A stretch of DNA of 64,000 nt from Peptoniphilus sp. KCTC 25270 (lineage in GTDB: Bacteria > Bacillota > Clostridia > Tissierellales > Peptoniphilaceae). The stretch's first letter is position 1, and each line of letters starts with the position of its first letter. The notes below the pieces were generated by a model. The model saw only the letters and a program-made list of their open reading frames with translations, was not told where the DNA came from and did no database searches. Positions 10,707-18,024 of the stretch are shown here, piece after piece. The translations under genes were made by a program, and so were the position numbers. The stretch spans positions 186,001 to 250,000 of the forward strand of contig NZ_JAJMZJ010000003.1 in NCBI RefSeq assembly GCF_021012875.1, read 5' to 3'.

Positions 10707-11060
10707 ATAACCCCTCCATAACTACCATTTATAAGCTAGTAATCTTATAGTCTCTTAAAAGACTGTCGTTTAATCGTAAAAAAATTTTGGGGCTGATGTT
10801 TCCATACTTTTTTTCTGTATTTTTATTTTGTTAAACATTTTTTTACATTATAAAAAAATCATTCTTTGCCCATTTACTTTTACTTAACTATTATACTCCA
10901 AATTCTCAAACTTTTAAATAAAAAAGTTGGACAAATTTTTAAAATTGTCGTATTTTTTTGTCAACTTTTGTCAAACTCTTCCCAAAATGTTCATTTTTAG
11001 CCATTAAAACGGCGTTTCTTTTCGCAAAAACTGTCAAACTCTACCATTTTACTAGGTTGA
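10707..11060 (-). promoter_or_regulatory. Upstream region of the giant adhesin, long AT-rich leader
   Basis: Gene-free region of about 350 bp. On the minus strand a TATAAT box lies at 10890-10895 without a convincing -35 element, giving a leader of roughly 180 nt before the adhesin ATG. The leader has long A/T tracts and a short stem (AGTCT/AGACT near 10755-10770). I see no ORF or RNA gene here. Confidence 0.35.
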
Positions 11061-11061
11061 A

Positions 11062-11098
11062 AAAAAGGACCTTGTTCTGTGTGAACAAGGTCCTTTTT
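11062..11098 (-). terminator. Intrinsic terminator of the degV operon
   Basis: A perfect 16-bp stem (11062-11077 with 11083-11098) with loop TGTGT, located 10 bp after the degV stop and flanked by A/T runs on both sides. It would work in the minus direction. Confidence 0.9.
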
Positions 11099-11108
11099 AC
11101 ATATTTCT

Positions 11109-11963
11109 TTATCTTCTTAGTAAGGATACGCCAATCGCTTCTGGGCCGGCGTGGACTCCTAACATTGGGGTTAATTCTGTTACAATTACCATTTTTGCTT
11201 TTTCAATTTCTTCTTTCAAAAGTTTTTGAAGTTCTTCTACTTCTTTGTCGTTGTTTCCAGAAAAAATGGCAATTCGGTAATCTTTTGTATCGCCAATGTA
11301 TTTTTTTACTTCATCGACTAAAAGTTGAAGGCTCTTTTTCTTGCCTCTGGCTTTTCCTATTACGCCTACTTCTCCGTCTACGGCTTGTAGAAGAGGGTTA
11401 ATGTGAAGGAACGTTCCAAGCATTCCTTTGTATTTGTTGAAACGCCCACCTTTTATAATGTATTTCAGAGTTCGGAAAAGGGCGAAAATCGAAGCGTCCT
11501 TTTCTTTTTTTATGGATTCCAATTCTTGAAGAATTTCTTCGCTGGTTTTCCCTTGATCTCTAAGTTCTGCTGCATAGATGGTTTGCAATCCTGCAGAGGC
11601 CGCAATTTGATTGGTTTCGAAAATGTGAAGCTTTAGGCCTTCGTAACTAGAAACCATAGCTGTGTACAGTTGAACCATTCCCGTTAGTTTTCCGGAGCTT
11701 GTAATTAATATTGCTTCTTCGGCTCCTTGGGCTTTTACTTTGTCTAAGGCATCGATGGCATCTTGAAGGTTTGGCGTTCCTGTGGAAAGAACTTCGTATT
11801 CTTCCATTCGCTGATAAAATTCTCTCGATTGGATATCTACTTGATCCTTATAATGTTCTTCCCCCATTTGGAGTTGATAGCTTAGAATTTCAATTCCGTA
11901 TTTTTCTTGCATATCTAAGGTTAAATCTTGGGATGTATCTCCGAAGATGGCAATTTTTTTCAT
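11109..11963 (-). CDS. degV: DegV family fatty-acid-binding protein
   Basis: A 284-residue DegV/FakB-like protein. Family members bind a fatty acid and present it to a fatty-acid kinase for phospholipid synthesis. Seen: the N-terminal KKIAIFGDTSQDL strand, a STGTPN motif at about 60-65 (usual STSQP position), TSSGKLTG at 88-95 (usual SSGLSGT), KYIIKGGRFNK (usual LxxLKKGGRI), and the C-terminal GVHAGPEAIG histidine-glycine motif. Length is normal for the family. It lies 2 bp downstream of the DUF1836 gene and is followed by a strong terminator, so the two form a short operon. No kinase gene is visible nearby, and the ligand is not known. Confidence 0.9.
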   Translation of the reverse strand: MKKIAIFGDTSQDLTLDMQEKYGIEILSYQLQMGEEHYKDQVDIQSREFYQRMEEYEVLSTGTPNLQDAIDALDKVKAQGAEEAILITSSGKLTGMVQLYTAMVSSYEGLKLHIFETNQIAASAGLQTIYAAELRDQGKTSEEILQELESIKKEKDASIFALFRTLKYIIKGGRFNKYKGMLGTFLHINPLLQAVDGEVGVIGKARGKKKSLQLLVDEVKKYIGDTKDYRIAIFSGNNDKEVEELQKLLKEEIEKAKMVIVTELTPMLGVHAGPEAIGVSLLRR

Positions 11964-11965
11964 AT

Positions 11966-12487
11966 TTATTCTCCTATATTATGGATTCCTTTTTGGGTTA
12001 CGATGTAGTTTCCTAATAGTTTCATTCCGTAAGCGTAGGCTATGGAGGCTACACCGATTTCTTCTATAGGGATTTCTTGAGAAGAGAGAAAAAAGCCATG
12101 GGGGTTTTTTAGTTTTTCAAAGAGAGCCGGGATAACTGTGTTCATATGTTTTGCAAAAGTTGAGTAGCTGTCTTTATGGCTCATTTGTTTTAGTTGTAGT
12201 TCGATTCCCGTTTTTACCATTTGAATGGGAATGACTTGTTTGTATATGGTTATGGCTATTAGAACAGAAAGGTCTTCTCGTCTATATTTTCGCCCTTCCA
12301 TTTTAGGCATAATGCCCCATTTTCGATAGTTTTGTACCATTGTTGGCGTGATTATATTTTCTTCCAAAGCGATGGGAGAGAGAAATTCTTGAATCAATTC
12401 AATGGCTTCCCCAATGCGAATTCCTTCCTGGGGCAACTCTTCCCATTCTGGGCAATGAAATTGTATATAGTTTTGAAGATGATTCAT
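11966..12487 (-). CDS. DUF1836 domain protein (MerR-like HTH)
   Basis: A 173-residue protein of the DUF1836 family. The middle part (about 45-80, 'ITPTMVQNYRKWGIMPKMEG' followed by RKYRREDLSVLI) looks like the MerR-type winged helix seen in this family, so a DNA-binding role is likely but unproven. It sits immediately upstream of degV with 2 bp between them, a pairing I know from other Firmicutes. It starts at ATG 12487 after a GGAGGAG-type site. A regulator of the neighbouring fatty-acid-binding gene is a reasonable inference only. Confidence 0.8.
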   Translation of the reverse strand: MNHLQNYIQFHCPEWEELPQEGIRIGEAIELIQEFLSPIALEENIITPTMVQNYRKWGIMPKMEGRKYRREDLSVLIAITIYKQVIPIQMVKTGIELQLKQMSHKDSYSTFAKHMNTVIPALFEKLKNPHGFFLSSQEIPIEEIGVASIAYAYGMKLLGNYIVTQKGIHNIGE

Positions 12488-12778
12488 AACTCCTCCTTGT
12501 ATCTAGTTATGATAACTATATATAATCATAATAGATTTTTTTTGATTTGTAAAGAAGTTTTCTTTCGCTTATGTTATGCTACGGCCCACTTACGTTATTT
12601 CAAGCGAGGAAGTACGGAAGGATTTCCACCACTTACGTCATTTCGACCGAGGAATTTCTATGGGATTTCCACCACTTACGTCATTTCGACCAAGGAATTT
12701 TTGCAGAAAATTGCGAGCGGAGAAATCTCACAACCTTTTACGTTTGTCGTTACAAGGGCCTTCCCCCAGGTAGACGCC

Positions 12779-12964
12779 CCACTTACGTCATCTCGACCGG
12801 AAAAATTCCGTCAGGAATTTTGTAGCGGAGAAATCTCACAACCCTTTTACGTTTGTCGTTACAAGGGCTTTGTTCTAGGTGGACGCCCACCCTGGTGAGA
12901 TTTCTCCATGCGAAAACCTACGGTTTTCTTAGTCGAAATGACATAAAAGGGAGGACGCCCGTGG
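12779..12964. repeat. Palindromic repeat element, full copy E1
   Basis: Begins CCACTTACGTCATCTCGACC and ends GTCGAAATGACATAAAAGGG. The outer arms are inverse complements (ACGTCATYTCGAC / GTCGAAATGACAT), as are the inner arms GGAGAAATCTCAC and GTGAGATTTCTCC. Between them are smaller hairpins: AAAATTCC/GGAATTTT, GGTGG/CCACC and GAAAACC/GGTTTTC. The whole 186 bp can fold as a branched cruciform. It has no coding potential and looks like a MITE- or REP-like element. Confidence 0.85.
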
Positions 12965-12980
12965 AAGAAAAAGGGATATT

Positions 12981-13226
12981 CCCTAACCAATTGTAACTCT
13001 CTCTTTCCCAACAGAAGAATCAATCCGCCACGAATCCATAAAATGCTTTTCGGAGAAAAACGTACATTCAGCGCGTTTTGAGGGTGTAAGGGGAGGGGCC
13101 CCGGGGAGGGCATGAGGGAGAATCGCAACTCCCTTCGCCCTCCCCGGGTAAAAAATAAGGAAATGAGAAAGTATATGAAGTTTTCGGTTACTTAGGAGCC
13201 AACAAAAATCATTTTTTCCTTATCCA
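12981..13226 (+). repeat. Second structured repeat family, copy 1
   Basis: A unit of about 245 bp closely matching 24570-24820 and, diverged and inverted, 25056-25262. Its core is a GC-rich hairpin: CCCGGGGAGGGC (13100-13111) with GCCCTCCCCGGG (13137-13148), and an inner AGGGAG/CTCCCT stem closing the loop AATCGCAA (13121-13128). Conserved flanks are CGAATCCATAAAATGCTTTT and AATGAGAAAGT. No ORF. It could be a structured RNA or a non-autonomous mobile unit. Confidence 0.8.
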
Positions 13227-13264
13227 CTTACGTCATTTCGACTAGAAAAACGGAAGGATTTTTC

Positions 13265-13436
13265 CCCACTTACGTCATTTCGACCGGAAAAATTCCGCCA
13301 GGAATTTTGTAGTGGAGAAATCTCACACCCCTTTTACGTTTGTCGTTACAAGGGCTTTCCCCTAGGTAGACGCTCACCCCGGTGAGATTTCTCGACTCGC
13401 TTCGCTCCCTCGAAATGACGTGGTAAGGAGGGACGT
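13265..13436. repeat. Palindromic repeat element, full copy E2
   Basis: Same arms as E1 (left CCACTTACGTCATTTCGACC, right CTCGAAATGACGTGG; inner AGAAATCTCAC/GTGAGATTTCT). The right internal hairpin is replaced by GACTCGCTTCGCTCCCTC, a variant also seen in the copies at 15.66 and 24.5 kb. Confidence 0.85.
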
Positions 13437-13447
13437 TCTCATTCCCA

Positions 13448-13552
13448 AGGGCCTTCCCCTAGGTGGACGCCCACCCCGGTGAGATTTCTCCATGCGAAAA
13501 CCTGCGGTTTTCTTAGTCGAAATGACGTGACTGGGAGGGACGCTCCGTGGAA
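13448..13552. repeat. Right-half fragment of the palindromic repeat
   Basis: Contains only the core-to-right-end portion (GGTGGACGCCCACC, GTGAGATTTCTCC, GAAAACCTGCGGTTTTC, GTCGAAATGACGTG). The left arm is missing, so this is a truncated copy. Confidence 0.8.
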
Positions 13553-13642
13553 TAACGTGATGCGTTATCAGATATACTGAGCGTTACATTCTTTTCTTTG
13601 GGTATGTATATTTTAAGAGGAAAAGAACCAAAGGAGGTTTTT

Positions 13643-14146
13643 ATGAAAAAAGTTGCGATTTTATTGGAAAATTTGTTTAATGTGGAGGAGTTTGTTTATC
13701 CATATCATAGATTACGGGAAGATTTTGAGGTGCATTTGGTTAGTCCGGAAAAGGGGAAGGTGTATAAGTCTTCCAATGGGGTAAGTTTTGAGAGTACCCA
13801 TTCGACTTCTGAGGTTTCTCCTACGGATTATGCGGGTGTTTATATTCCTGGTGGATATTCTCCCGATAAGATGCGTGTGAATGAGGATTTGTTGGCTTTT
13901 GTTTCGGCCTTGAATGATGCTGGAAAGCCAATTGCGGCCATTTGTCATGGACCTTGGGTTTTGGCTTCTGCTATGGATCTAAAGGGAAAGAAAATGACGA
14001 GTACAAAAAATATTAAGGACGATTTGATTCATGCGGGGGCCGATTGGTCTGATGAGGAAGTGGTTGTTTGCGGAAATGTTGTTACGAGCCGTACGCCTAA
14101 GGATTTGCCTGCTCATGTGAAGGCTTTTGTTGAGTTGTTGAAATAA
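13643..14146 (+). CDS. DJ-1/PfpI family protein (putative protease/glyoxalase-like)
   Basis: A 167-residue DJ-1/PfpI (peptidase C56) protein of the YhbO/YraA subgroup. These enzymes are reported as glyoxalases, chaperones or proteases under stress. Seen: VAILLENLFNVEEFVYP with the conserved acidic residue near E15, GGYSPDKMR at 70-77, and the nucleophile elbow AICHGPW with C101-H102. The start is ATG 13643 because AAAGGAGG at 13630-13637 sits just upstream; an in-frame earlier ATG at 13598 has no such site. It is followed by a weak terminator-like hairpin and an aldehyde dehydrogenase on the same strand. Both could handle reactive carbonyls, which is an inference. Confidence 0.9.
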   Translation: MKKVAILLENLFNVEEFVYPYHRLREDFEVHLVSPEKGKVYKSSNGVSFESTHSTSEVSPTDYAGVYIPGGYSPDKMRVNEDLLAFVSALNDAGKPIAAICHGPWVLASAMDLKGKKMTSTKNIKDDLIHAGADWSDEEVVVCGNVVTSRTPKDLPAHVKAFVELLK

Positions 14147-14151
14147 TGGTT

Positions 14152-14176
14152 AGGGTGCCTTATAGGCACTCTTTTC
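14152..14176 (+). terminator. Weak terminator-like hairpin between the DJ-1 and ALDH genes
   Basis: AGGGTGCC (14152-14159) pairs with GGCACTCT (14165-14172) with one mismatch and is followed by TTTTCTTT. It lies 5 bp after the DJ-1 stop codon and just before the aldehyde dehydrogenase ribosome binding site, so it could partly terminate or attenuate. Confidence 0.5.
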
Positions 14177-14189
14177 TTTGGGAGGATTT

Positions 14190-15548
14190 ATGGAATATAC
14201 TTCTTTTGATGAAATGGAGCGATTGTTTTTCCGTTCTAAGGGATTTTTTGCTTCGGGAAAGACTCGTTCTTTTTCTTATCGAAAAAAGCAACTTTTTTCC
14301 CTATTGCAAGGGATTGAGGCTCATAAGTTGGAGATTTATGAGGCTTTGAAGGCAGATTTGAATAAGAGCGAGTGGGAGTCTTTTTTGACGGAGGTTTATT
14401 TGGTTAAGGATGAAATTCGTCATATGATTCGCCACCTTTCGTCTTATGGTCGTAGGAAGAAATTGTTGCCTGGTTTGGCTCAAATTCCGGGGCGTTTGGA
14501 GATTCGGAAGGAGCCTTTTGGTTCGGTTTTGATTGTTAGCCCTTGGAATTATCCTTTCCAACTGGCGATGGTTCCTATAGTTGGGGCGATTGCGGCGGGA
14601 AATTCTGTGATTGTGAAGCCTTCGGAGTTTTCTCCTCGTGTGAGTTTGGTTTTGGCAAAGATTTGCGAGGAGGCTTTGGATCCTGGGTTGGTCTCTTTTG
14701 TTTTTGGGGAGGCTAAGGAGGCGGAGCATCTTTTGTCTTTGCCTTTTGATAAAATCTTTTTTACGGGAAATCCTTCTGTGGGAAAGGTAGTTATGGAGCG
14801 AGCTTCTCAAAATCTGACGCCAGTCACTTTGGAGCTGGGAGGAAAATCACCGGCGATTCTCCATTCTTCGGCGGATGTTAAGGAGTCGGCCAAGCGGATT
14901 GCTTTTGGGAAGTCTATGAATGCGGGACAGACTTGTATTGCACCGGATTATGTTTTACTTCCTCGGGAGATTCTGGCAGATTTTATTGGGGAGATTCTTC
15001 TTTGGTTTGAGGAGTTTTTTCCTTCGGATACGTATTTTCGGGAGTATTTTGGTCGGATGAACCATCAGGGGCGTTTTGATCGGATGTTGGCGTTGGCAGA
15101 GGGGCAGTCGATTCGTTCTCTTCATGATCAGATTTTTTATGAGGAGAGTTTGCAGGTCTTCCCTTGTGTTGTGGAAAATCCTTCTTGGGATTCTCAGATT
15201 ATGAAAGAGGAGATTTTTGGGCCGTTGCTCCCGGTTTTGCCTTATGATTCGGAGGAGGAGTTGTTTGATTTGTTCCGAGATAAGGAGAAGCCTTTGGCGC
15301 TGTATTTGTTTGGGAAGGATCGCAATTTCTTTGAAGAGGCTATGAATCGGATCGATAGCGGGGGCGTTTGTATTAACGATACTTTGTTGCATATTTCTTC
15401 GAGTAAGGCTCCTTTTGGTGGCGTTGGGAATTCTGGTATGGGGCAGTATCATGGAAAATATAGTTTTGAGGCGTTTTCTCGAGAGAGGACGGTTTTGAGG
15501 AAGTCTTGGATTTTTGATGTAGATGTGAGGTATCATCCTTTTGGATAA
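14190..15548 (+). CDS. Aldehyde dehydrogenase (class 3-like)
   Basis: A 452-residue NAD(P)-dependent aldehyde dehydrogenase that oxidises aldehydes to acids. Seen: cofactor-site VSPWNYPF with N120, the general base in TLELGGKSP (E215), and the nucleophile in NAGQTCIAPDY (C249). The FTGNPSVGK motif (near 191-199) fits the Rossmann region. The length and the C-terminal YHPFG ending resemble class 3 enzymes such as YwdH. The start at ATG 14190 follows GGGAGG at 14180-14185; a TTG four codons earlier overlaps that site and is unlikely. Cytoplasmic; no membrane anchor seen. Substrate unknown. Confidence 0.93.
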   Translation: MEYTSFDEMERLFFRSKGFFASGKTRSFSYRKKQLFSLLQGIEAHKLEIYEALKADLNKSEWESFLTEVYLVKDEIRHMIRHLSSYGRRKKLLPGLAQIPGRLEIRKEPFGSVLIVSPWNYPFQLAMVPIVGAIAAGNSVIVKPSEFSPRVSLVLAKICEEALDPGLVSFVFGEAKEAEHLLSLPFDKIFFTGNPSVGKVVMERASQNLTPVTLELGGKSPAILHSSADVKESAKRIAFGKSMNAGQTCIAPDYVLLPREILADFIGEILLWFEEFFPSDTYFREYFGRMNHQGRFDRMLALAEGQSIRSLHDQIFYEESLQVFPCVVENPSWDSQIMKEEIFGPLLPVLPYDSEEELFDLFRDKEKPLALYLFGKDRNFFEEAMNRIDSGGVCINDTLLHISSSKAPFGGVGNSGMGQYHGKYSFEAFSRERTVLRKSWIFDVDVRYHPFG

Positions 15549-15563
15549 GGTGAGGGATTCCTG

Positions 15564-15745
15564 CCCACTTACGTTATTTCGACCGAGGAAGTATGGAAGG
15601 ATTTTCCCCAGTTACGTCATTTCGACCGAGGAATTTCGATAGGATTTCCCCACCACTTGCGTCATTTCTCCACTCGCTTCGCTCCCTCGAAATGACATAA
15701 AAGGGAGGACGCTCCGTCAAATGACATGCTTGGGAGGGTGCTCCC
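15564..15745. repeat. Intergenic repeat cluster B (fragments of the palindromic element)
   Basis: Two left-end monomers (CACTTACGTTATTTCGACCG at 15566 onward and the next at about 15609) are joined to right-end sequence (ACTCGCTTCGCTCCCTCGAA followed by ATGACATAAAAGGG). The central core is missing. This looks like a collapsed or deleted copy between convergent genes. Confidence 0.8.
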
Positions 15746-15765
15746 CGAAAAAAATATTCTAAAAG

Positions 15766-15803
15766 AAAAAAGGCCTGGAATCCTGCAATCCCAAGCCTTT
15801 TTT
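15766..15803 (-). terminator. Intrinsic terminator of the SLH gene cluster
   Basis: A roughly 17-bp stem (15766-15782 with 15787-15803). The imperfect positions become G-U pairs only in minus-strand RNA, which shows it works for the SLH gene ending at 15807. Confidence 0.85.
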
Positions 15804-15806
15804 ATT

Positions 15807-17969
15807 CTAATTTAAAATAAAATGCCAATTTTCCAAAGAACGATTCAATTCGTCTTTTTCGCCTCTCAGCATATATTCATGAGTGTTTGACGCTTCGACC
15901 ATATCCCAGAAATACCATTCTTCCAAAGATAAATCCGTAAAAGATTTTATCTTCCCTTCCTTCAATGTTTCCAAAGATTTTTCGTCTACCACACGATTGT
16001 ATTTTCGATTCAACATCGCAACCGTTTCTCCACGGGTAATCGACTGATCCGGACGAAAGGTTCCGTCTTCAGGGTATCCCAAAATTCTGGCATTTCCATA
16101 CGCTTTATGAATGGAAGATTCTGCCCAATGTCCAACAATATCTGCAAAAGGAGCCAGACCATCATTCTCTGGATCCATCGCATCCAACATCTTTGCTAAT
16201 TCTCCCCGAGTAATGGGTCGATTCGGTTGAAAACTACCATCTGGATAGCCTTTCATAATTCCCTTATCTACAACGGCATTTACATACACATCGTACCAAT
16301 CGCCTAAAGTATCTGAAAAGTTAGGCACAGAAGAATTTTGAAGAGATAAACCCTCTAAACGCGCCACCATCGCAGCGGCTTCCCCACGAGTAATAAAATC
16401 CATCGGCCGAATGCTTCCATCTGGATAGCCTTCTATATAAGCTGAGTGTTTTTCTAATTTTACCACCGGCTTCACAGGTATCCACGGTTCTGGAATTTTC
16501 TCCCATTGCCCATACAAATGAACGCAGGCTCCATCTATCTCGGCAACAACATATTCACTTCCAATTGCCACGCTTTTGCCCGTTCCATCTGCCTCTGTAT
16601 TCCAACCCAAAAAAGTGTACCCATCTCTTTTCATATTGATCTTTGGATCCTCTGGTCCTAAGATTGTATATTTCTCACTGGCTTCATTAACATCGTCATG
16701 AAACTCTCCTTTTCCGCTATTTGGCCAGTAATTAAAAATATGAACCTTTTCCTCTGGTTTTGTTGGATAGCCGTTTCTACTGTAGTCTCTTTTTTCTTCT
16801 CTGGTTAAATCTTTTAAAAATTCCTCTTGAACAAAAATATCGTAATTATTTATAATGTTATCTTTTTCTAAAAAATAATCCGTTTTGCTTAAAGTAGAAT
16901 TTGTCTTTCCTATATATTCTCCATGAAGAATGAAACCTGTGTCCGCATAGTTACACTGAAACAACACCTTTGGCTCTATACTCAATTGATCCATTTCATA
17001 GGAATAAATCGCTCCACCCTCTACTTCACTTCTATTGTTGAAGAACTTCGTGTTCCCAGAAAGATTCAATTGGCTATAAGAATTAATCGCTCCTCCTTGT
17101 TCCGTTGTGCGATTTCCTATAAATTGGCAATTGTCAACATTAACAATCGCTTCTTCTGACCCAGCATAGACAGCGCCACCCAATGATTCTGTTGAATTCG
17201 ATAAAAATTGGCTATCTACAATATCCAAAATTCCCCTTCCGCTACTTGTTATAAAAATAGCTCCTCCATATTCTTCCGCCAAATTGTTTTTAAACTCACA
17301 ATTTTCTATCCGATTTCTATTTTCTACTTCATTTCCTACAGATAAAACAAGAGCTCCACCAGACACAGCATAATTATTGTGAAATTTGCAATTTCTTATT
17401 TCGCATTTCCCTGCTGTGACCATAGCTCCTCCAGCGCCAAGTCCTCTATTATTGATAAAATTTGAATTGACGATGGATGCATTTTGAACAGAGTAAATTA
17501 GAACACCAGTAGATAAATTATCAAAATTACAACCTATAATTTCTATATTCTTCCCTTCAAAAATAAGGCCTATCCCGCTATCCTCTTTGGAATCTCCTAA
17601 AAAATTTACATTACGAATCTTTCTATAATGAAAAGATTCCTCCGTTTCGCCCGTAGCGCTCAAAAAATATTGCAAAGAGACTTCTGGATTCTTTCTTATT
17701 GTGTGTCCATTCCCTTCAACAATAAAATTGGTTTTCAACTCCAGAGTCTCGTCCAAAACCACGTCTGCATTTAGAGTTAGAACATATTCTCCTGACTTCA
17801 ATTCTTTTAAAAAAGAAATCATCTTACCTGTTTCCTCCTTGGAATAGCTACCTACCACTTTCCCTTCTTGATTTGTTACCACATAATCATTACTAGCGGC
17901 CCAAATCCTTGTTGGAAACAGAAACAAACTTAACAACAATATCAACATATAACATTTTTTCATTTTCAT
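15807..17969 (-). CDS. SLH-anchored surface protein with parallel beta-helix region
   Basis: A 720-residue secreted protein held to the cell wall by SLH domains. Seen: signal peptide (MKMKKCYMLILLLSLFLFP, cut near WAA-SN); a region at about 60-350 with repeated 'GGAxY' turns and N/C-rich short strands (NCKFHNN, NCEFKNN) typical of a right-handed beta-helix; an InlB-type B-repeat near 415-490 (GYTFLGWNTEADGTGK); a PWIPVKP linker; then three SLH motifs (AYIEGYPDGSIRPMDFITRG, MKGYPDGSFQPNRPITRG, LGYPEDGTFRPDQSITRG). The first enzyme-like region shows no catalytic residues I can name. It lies 55 bp after the next SLH gene on the same strand, separated by a hairpin. Its SLH DNA is not part of the near-identical tract shared by the two neighbours. 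Confidence 0.88.
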   Translation of the reverse strand: MKMKKCYMLILLLSLFLFPTRIWAASNDYVVTNQEGKVVGSYSKEETGKMISFLKELKSGEYVLTLNADVVLDETLELKTNFIVEGNGHTIRKNPEVSLQYFLSATGETEESFHYRKIRNVNFLGDSKEDSGIGLIFEGKNIEIIGCNFDNLSTGVLIYSVQNASIVNSNFINNRGLGAGGAMVTAGKCEIRNCKFHNNYAVSGGALVLSVGNEVENRNRIENCEFKNNLAEEYGGAIFITSSGRGILDIVDSQFLSNSTESLGGAVYAGSEEAIVNVDNCQFIGNRTTEQGGAINSYSQLNLSGNTKFFNNRSEVEGGAIYSYEMDQLSIEPKVLFQCNYADTGFILHGEYIGKTNSTLSKTDYFLEKDNIINNYDIFVQEEFLKDLTREEKRDYSRNGYPTKPEEKVHIFNYWPNSGKGEFHDDVNEASEKYTILGPEDPKINMKRDGYTFLGWNTEADGTGKSVAIGSEYVVAEIDGACVHLYGQWEKIPEPWIPVKPVVKLEKHSAYIEGYPDGSIRPMDFITRGEAAAMVARLEGLSLQNSSVPNFSDTLGDWYDVYVNAVVDKGIMKGYPDGSFQPNRPITRGELAKMLDAMDPENDGLAPFADIVGHWAESSIHKAYGNARILGYPEDGTFRPDQSITRGETVAMLNRKYNRVVDEKSLETLKEGKIKSFTDLSLEEWYFWDMVEASNTHEYMLRGEKDELNRSLENWHFILN

Positions 17970-17983
17970 CCCTCTCTATAGAT

Positions 17984-18016
17984 AGAAGAAACCTGCGCTT
18001 GGCACAGGTTTCTTCT
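17984..18016 (-). terminator. Hairpin between SLH genes
   Basis: Perfect 12-bp stem: AGAAGAAACCTG (17984-17995) with CAGGTTTCTTCT (18005-18016). On the minus strand it follows the stop of the 18025-20283 gene but lacks a good uridine run. It may be a weak terminator or a processing site. Confidence 0.55.
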
Positions 18017-18024
18017 ATTCTCCA

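Larger units (their letters stand above)
12587..13552. repeat. Intergenic repeat cluster A (palindromic elements plus a second structured family)
   Basis: About 1 kb without real genes, made almost entirely of repeat units. It holds several left-end fragments beginning CACTTACGTCATTTCGAC, two full palindromic elements (12779-12964 and 13265-13436), one copy of a second repeat family (12981-13226) and a right-half fragment (13448-13552). Open frames through here are repeat artefacts. The same units return at 15.6 kb and 24.4-25.5 kb. Confidence 0.9.

Noticed and set aside
12332-13128. Several open frames of 60-190 codons across repeat cluster A
   Set aside because: They are made of the repeat units themselves in several frames and have no family resemblance or ribosome binding site.
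12587-13552. Possible CRISPR array
   Set aside because: Repeats are of unequal length and spacing, palindromic, with repeated rather than unique spacers, and no cas genes are near.
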